From the NCBI GenBank assembly GCA_022567775.1, contig JADFGH010000139.1, positions 1-6,304 of the forward strand: a stretch of DNA of 6,304 bases, read 5' to 3'. This document shows, piece by piece, positions 5,916 through 6,304 of the stretch. This DNA comes from Pseudomonadota bacterium (GTDB lineage Bacteria > Pseudomonadota > Gammaproteobacteria > Steroidobacterales > Woeseiaceae). The notes beneath the pieces were generated by a model. It worked only from the letters and a program-made list of their open reading frames with translations. It was not told the DNA's origin and searched no databases. How positions within the stretch are numbered: position 1 is the stretch's first letter; every line of letters starts with the position of its first letter. Position numbers and translations under genes: made by a program.

Positions 5916-6304
5916 TTTCCCTTGCTTCCCTTTTTAGTCGTTGCCTTGCGCATTTCCCGCATGACCTTACGGCTTTTCAGTTCTTTGCCATCCAGGTGGT
6001 AGGCAATGACGATTCGTAGCAGGCTGCCTGCGTTTTTCAATACTGCCGGGTCAGCAAACTGCTGGTTTCGAATTGCCATAAGTTCCGCTCCCGAAAATAC
6101 CATGGGCCCTTCGCGGTCATCTACAGGAACCGGCCCCTGCTCGGCACGATATTCGTATTGTTGCCGGGGCATAAGCGGCTCCCGTGTTGCCGTATCATGA
6201 TCGAGATTGAGGGCATAGCCAAGCAGGCGCAGCAACTCGATTTCAAACTGGCGCAAAGACCGAGCGACGTCCCGATTTCCGGCGAGGCGCTCAATGGTTT
6301 GGCT
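5912..6304 (-). CDS. recO: DNA repair protein RecO, C-terminal part (cut by right edge)
   Basis: This is the last 130 residues of RecO, the mediator that works with RecR to load RecA onto SSB-coated single-stranded DNA and that can anneal complementary strands. The N-terminal OB-fold lies off the right edge. The visible part is the helical C-terminal domain: [18 protein letters not shown] is the typical family segment, and [23 protein letters not shown] near the end matches the conserved G-K-x-L-K-S-R close of gammaproteobacterial RecO (written here in parts of the same helix region). No zinc-cysteine cluster is present, as in E. coli. The tail is lysine-rich (TTKKGSKGN) because it is read through the purine-rich sequence that precedes pdxJ. 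The gene order recO-pdxJ-acpS supports the call. Confidence 0.93.
   Translation of the reverse strand, partial: SQTIERLAGNRDVARSLRQFEIELLRLLGYALNLDHDTATREPLMPRQQYEYRAEQGPVPVDDREGPMVFSGAELMAIRNQQFADPAVLKNAGSLLRIVIAYHLDGKELKSRKVMREMRKATTKKGSKGN
5916..5932 (-). promoter_or_regulatory. Doubled purine-rich ribosome binding region for the TTG start of pdxJ
   Basis: On the minus strand AAGGGAA occurs twice in tandem (at 5926-5932 and 5917-5923) inside the end of recO. One copy lies about 11 bases from the TTG, the other almost touches it, so neither is ideally spaced. Together with the 4-base overlap they support coupled translation from an uncommon start codon. Confidence 0.5.

Noticed and set aside
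5442..6002. Plus-strand open frame of 186 codons opposite pdxJ and recO
   Set aside because: It is antisense to well-conserved genes and resembles no family I recognise.

Overview
The window reads as bacterial chromosome from a gammaproteobacterium, moderately GC-rich by eye. All eight supported genes lie on the minus strand, so the layout below follows transcription, from high to low coordinates. The gene order recO-pdxJ-acpS is the familiar gammaproteobacterial arrangement (in E. coli it follows rnc-era). The pairing of nagZ with an S-methyl-5'-thioinosine phosphorylase resembles Pseudomonas. REP elements headed by GTAG are typical of Xanthomonadales and related gammaproteobacteria. The genus cannot be fixed from this window.

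Block 1 (6304 down to 2658) is a compact five-gene run: the C-terminal part of recO (recombination mediator), pdxJ (vitamin B6 synthesis), acpS (activation of acyl carrier protein), a PolB-type DEDDy 3'-5' exonuclease, and rlmD (23S rRNA m5U1939 methyltransferase). recO/pdxJ and exonuclease/rlmD each overlap by 4 bases (TTGA and ATGA), and the other gaps are 10 and 24 bases. The run therefore looks like one operon whose promoter lies beyond the right edge.

Between blocks (2387-2657) there are 271 non-coding bases. They hold three GTAG-type REP elements. Two are intact hairpins just past the rlmD stop, and one is decayed and inverted. A possible nagZ promoter follows.

Block 2 (2386 down to 1) is nagZ (beta-N-acetylhexosaminidase of peptidoglycan recycling), a predicted methylthioinosine phosphorylase (salvage of the polyamine/quorum-signal by-product methylthioadenosine after deamination), and the first 184 codons of a PAS-GGDEF protein cut by the left edge. 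Gaps are 15 and 22 bases, so these are probably co-transcribed. The GGDEF domain has Thr where the first metal-binding Asp is expected, so it may be a degenerate, non-cyclase domain.

No RNA genes, CRISPR arrays, insertion sequences or phage genes were seen. The window is mostly conserved housekeeping sequence. The most interesting points are the REP cluster with a compensatory stem change and the atypical GGDEF protein. I found no convincing undescribed multi-gene system.
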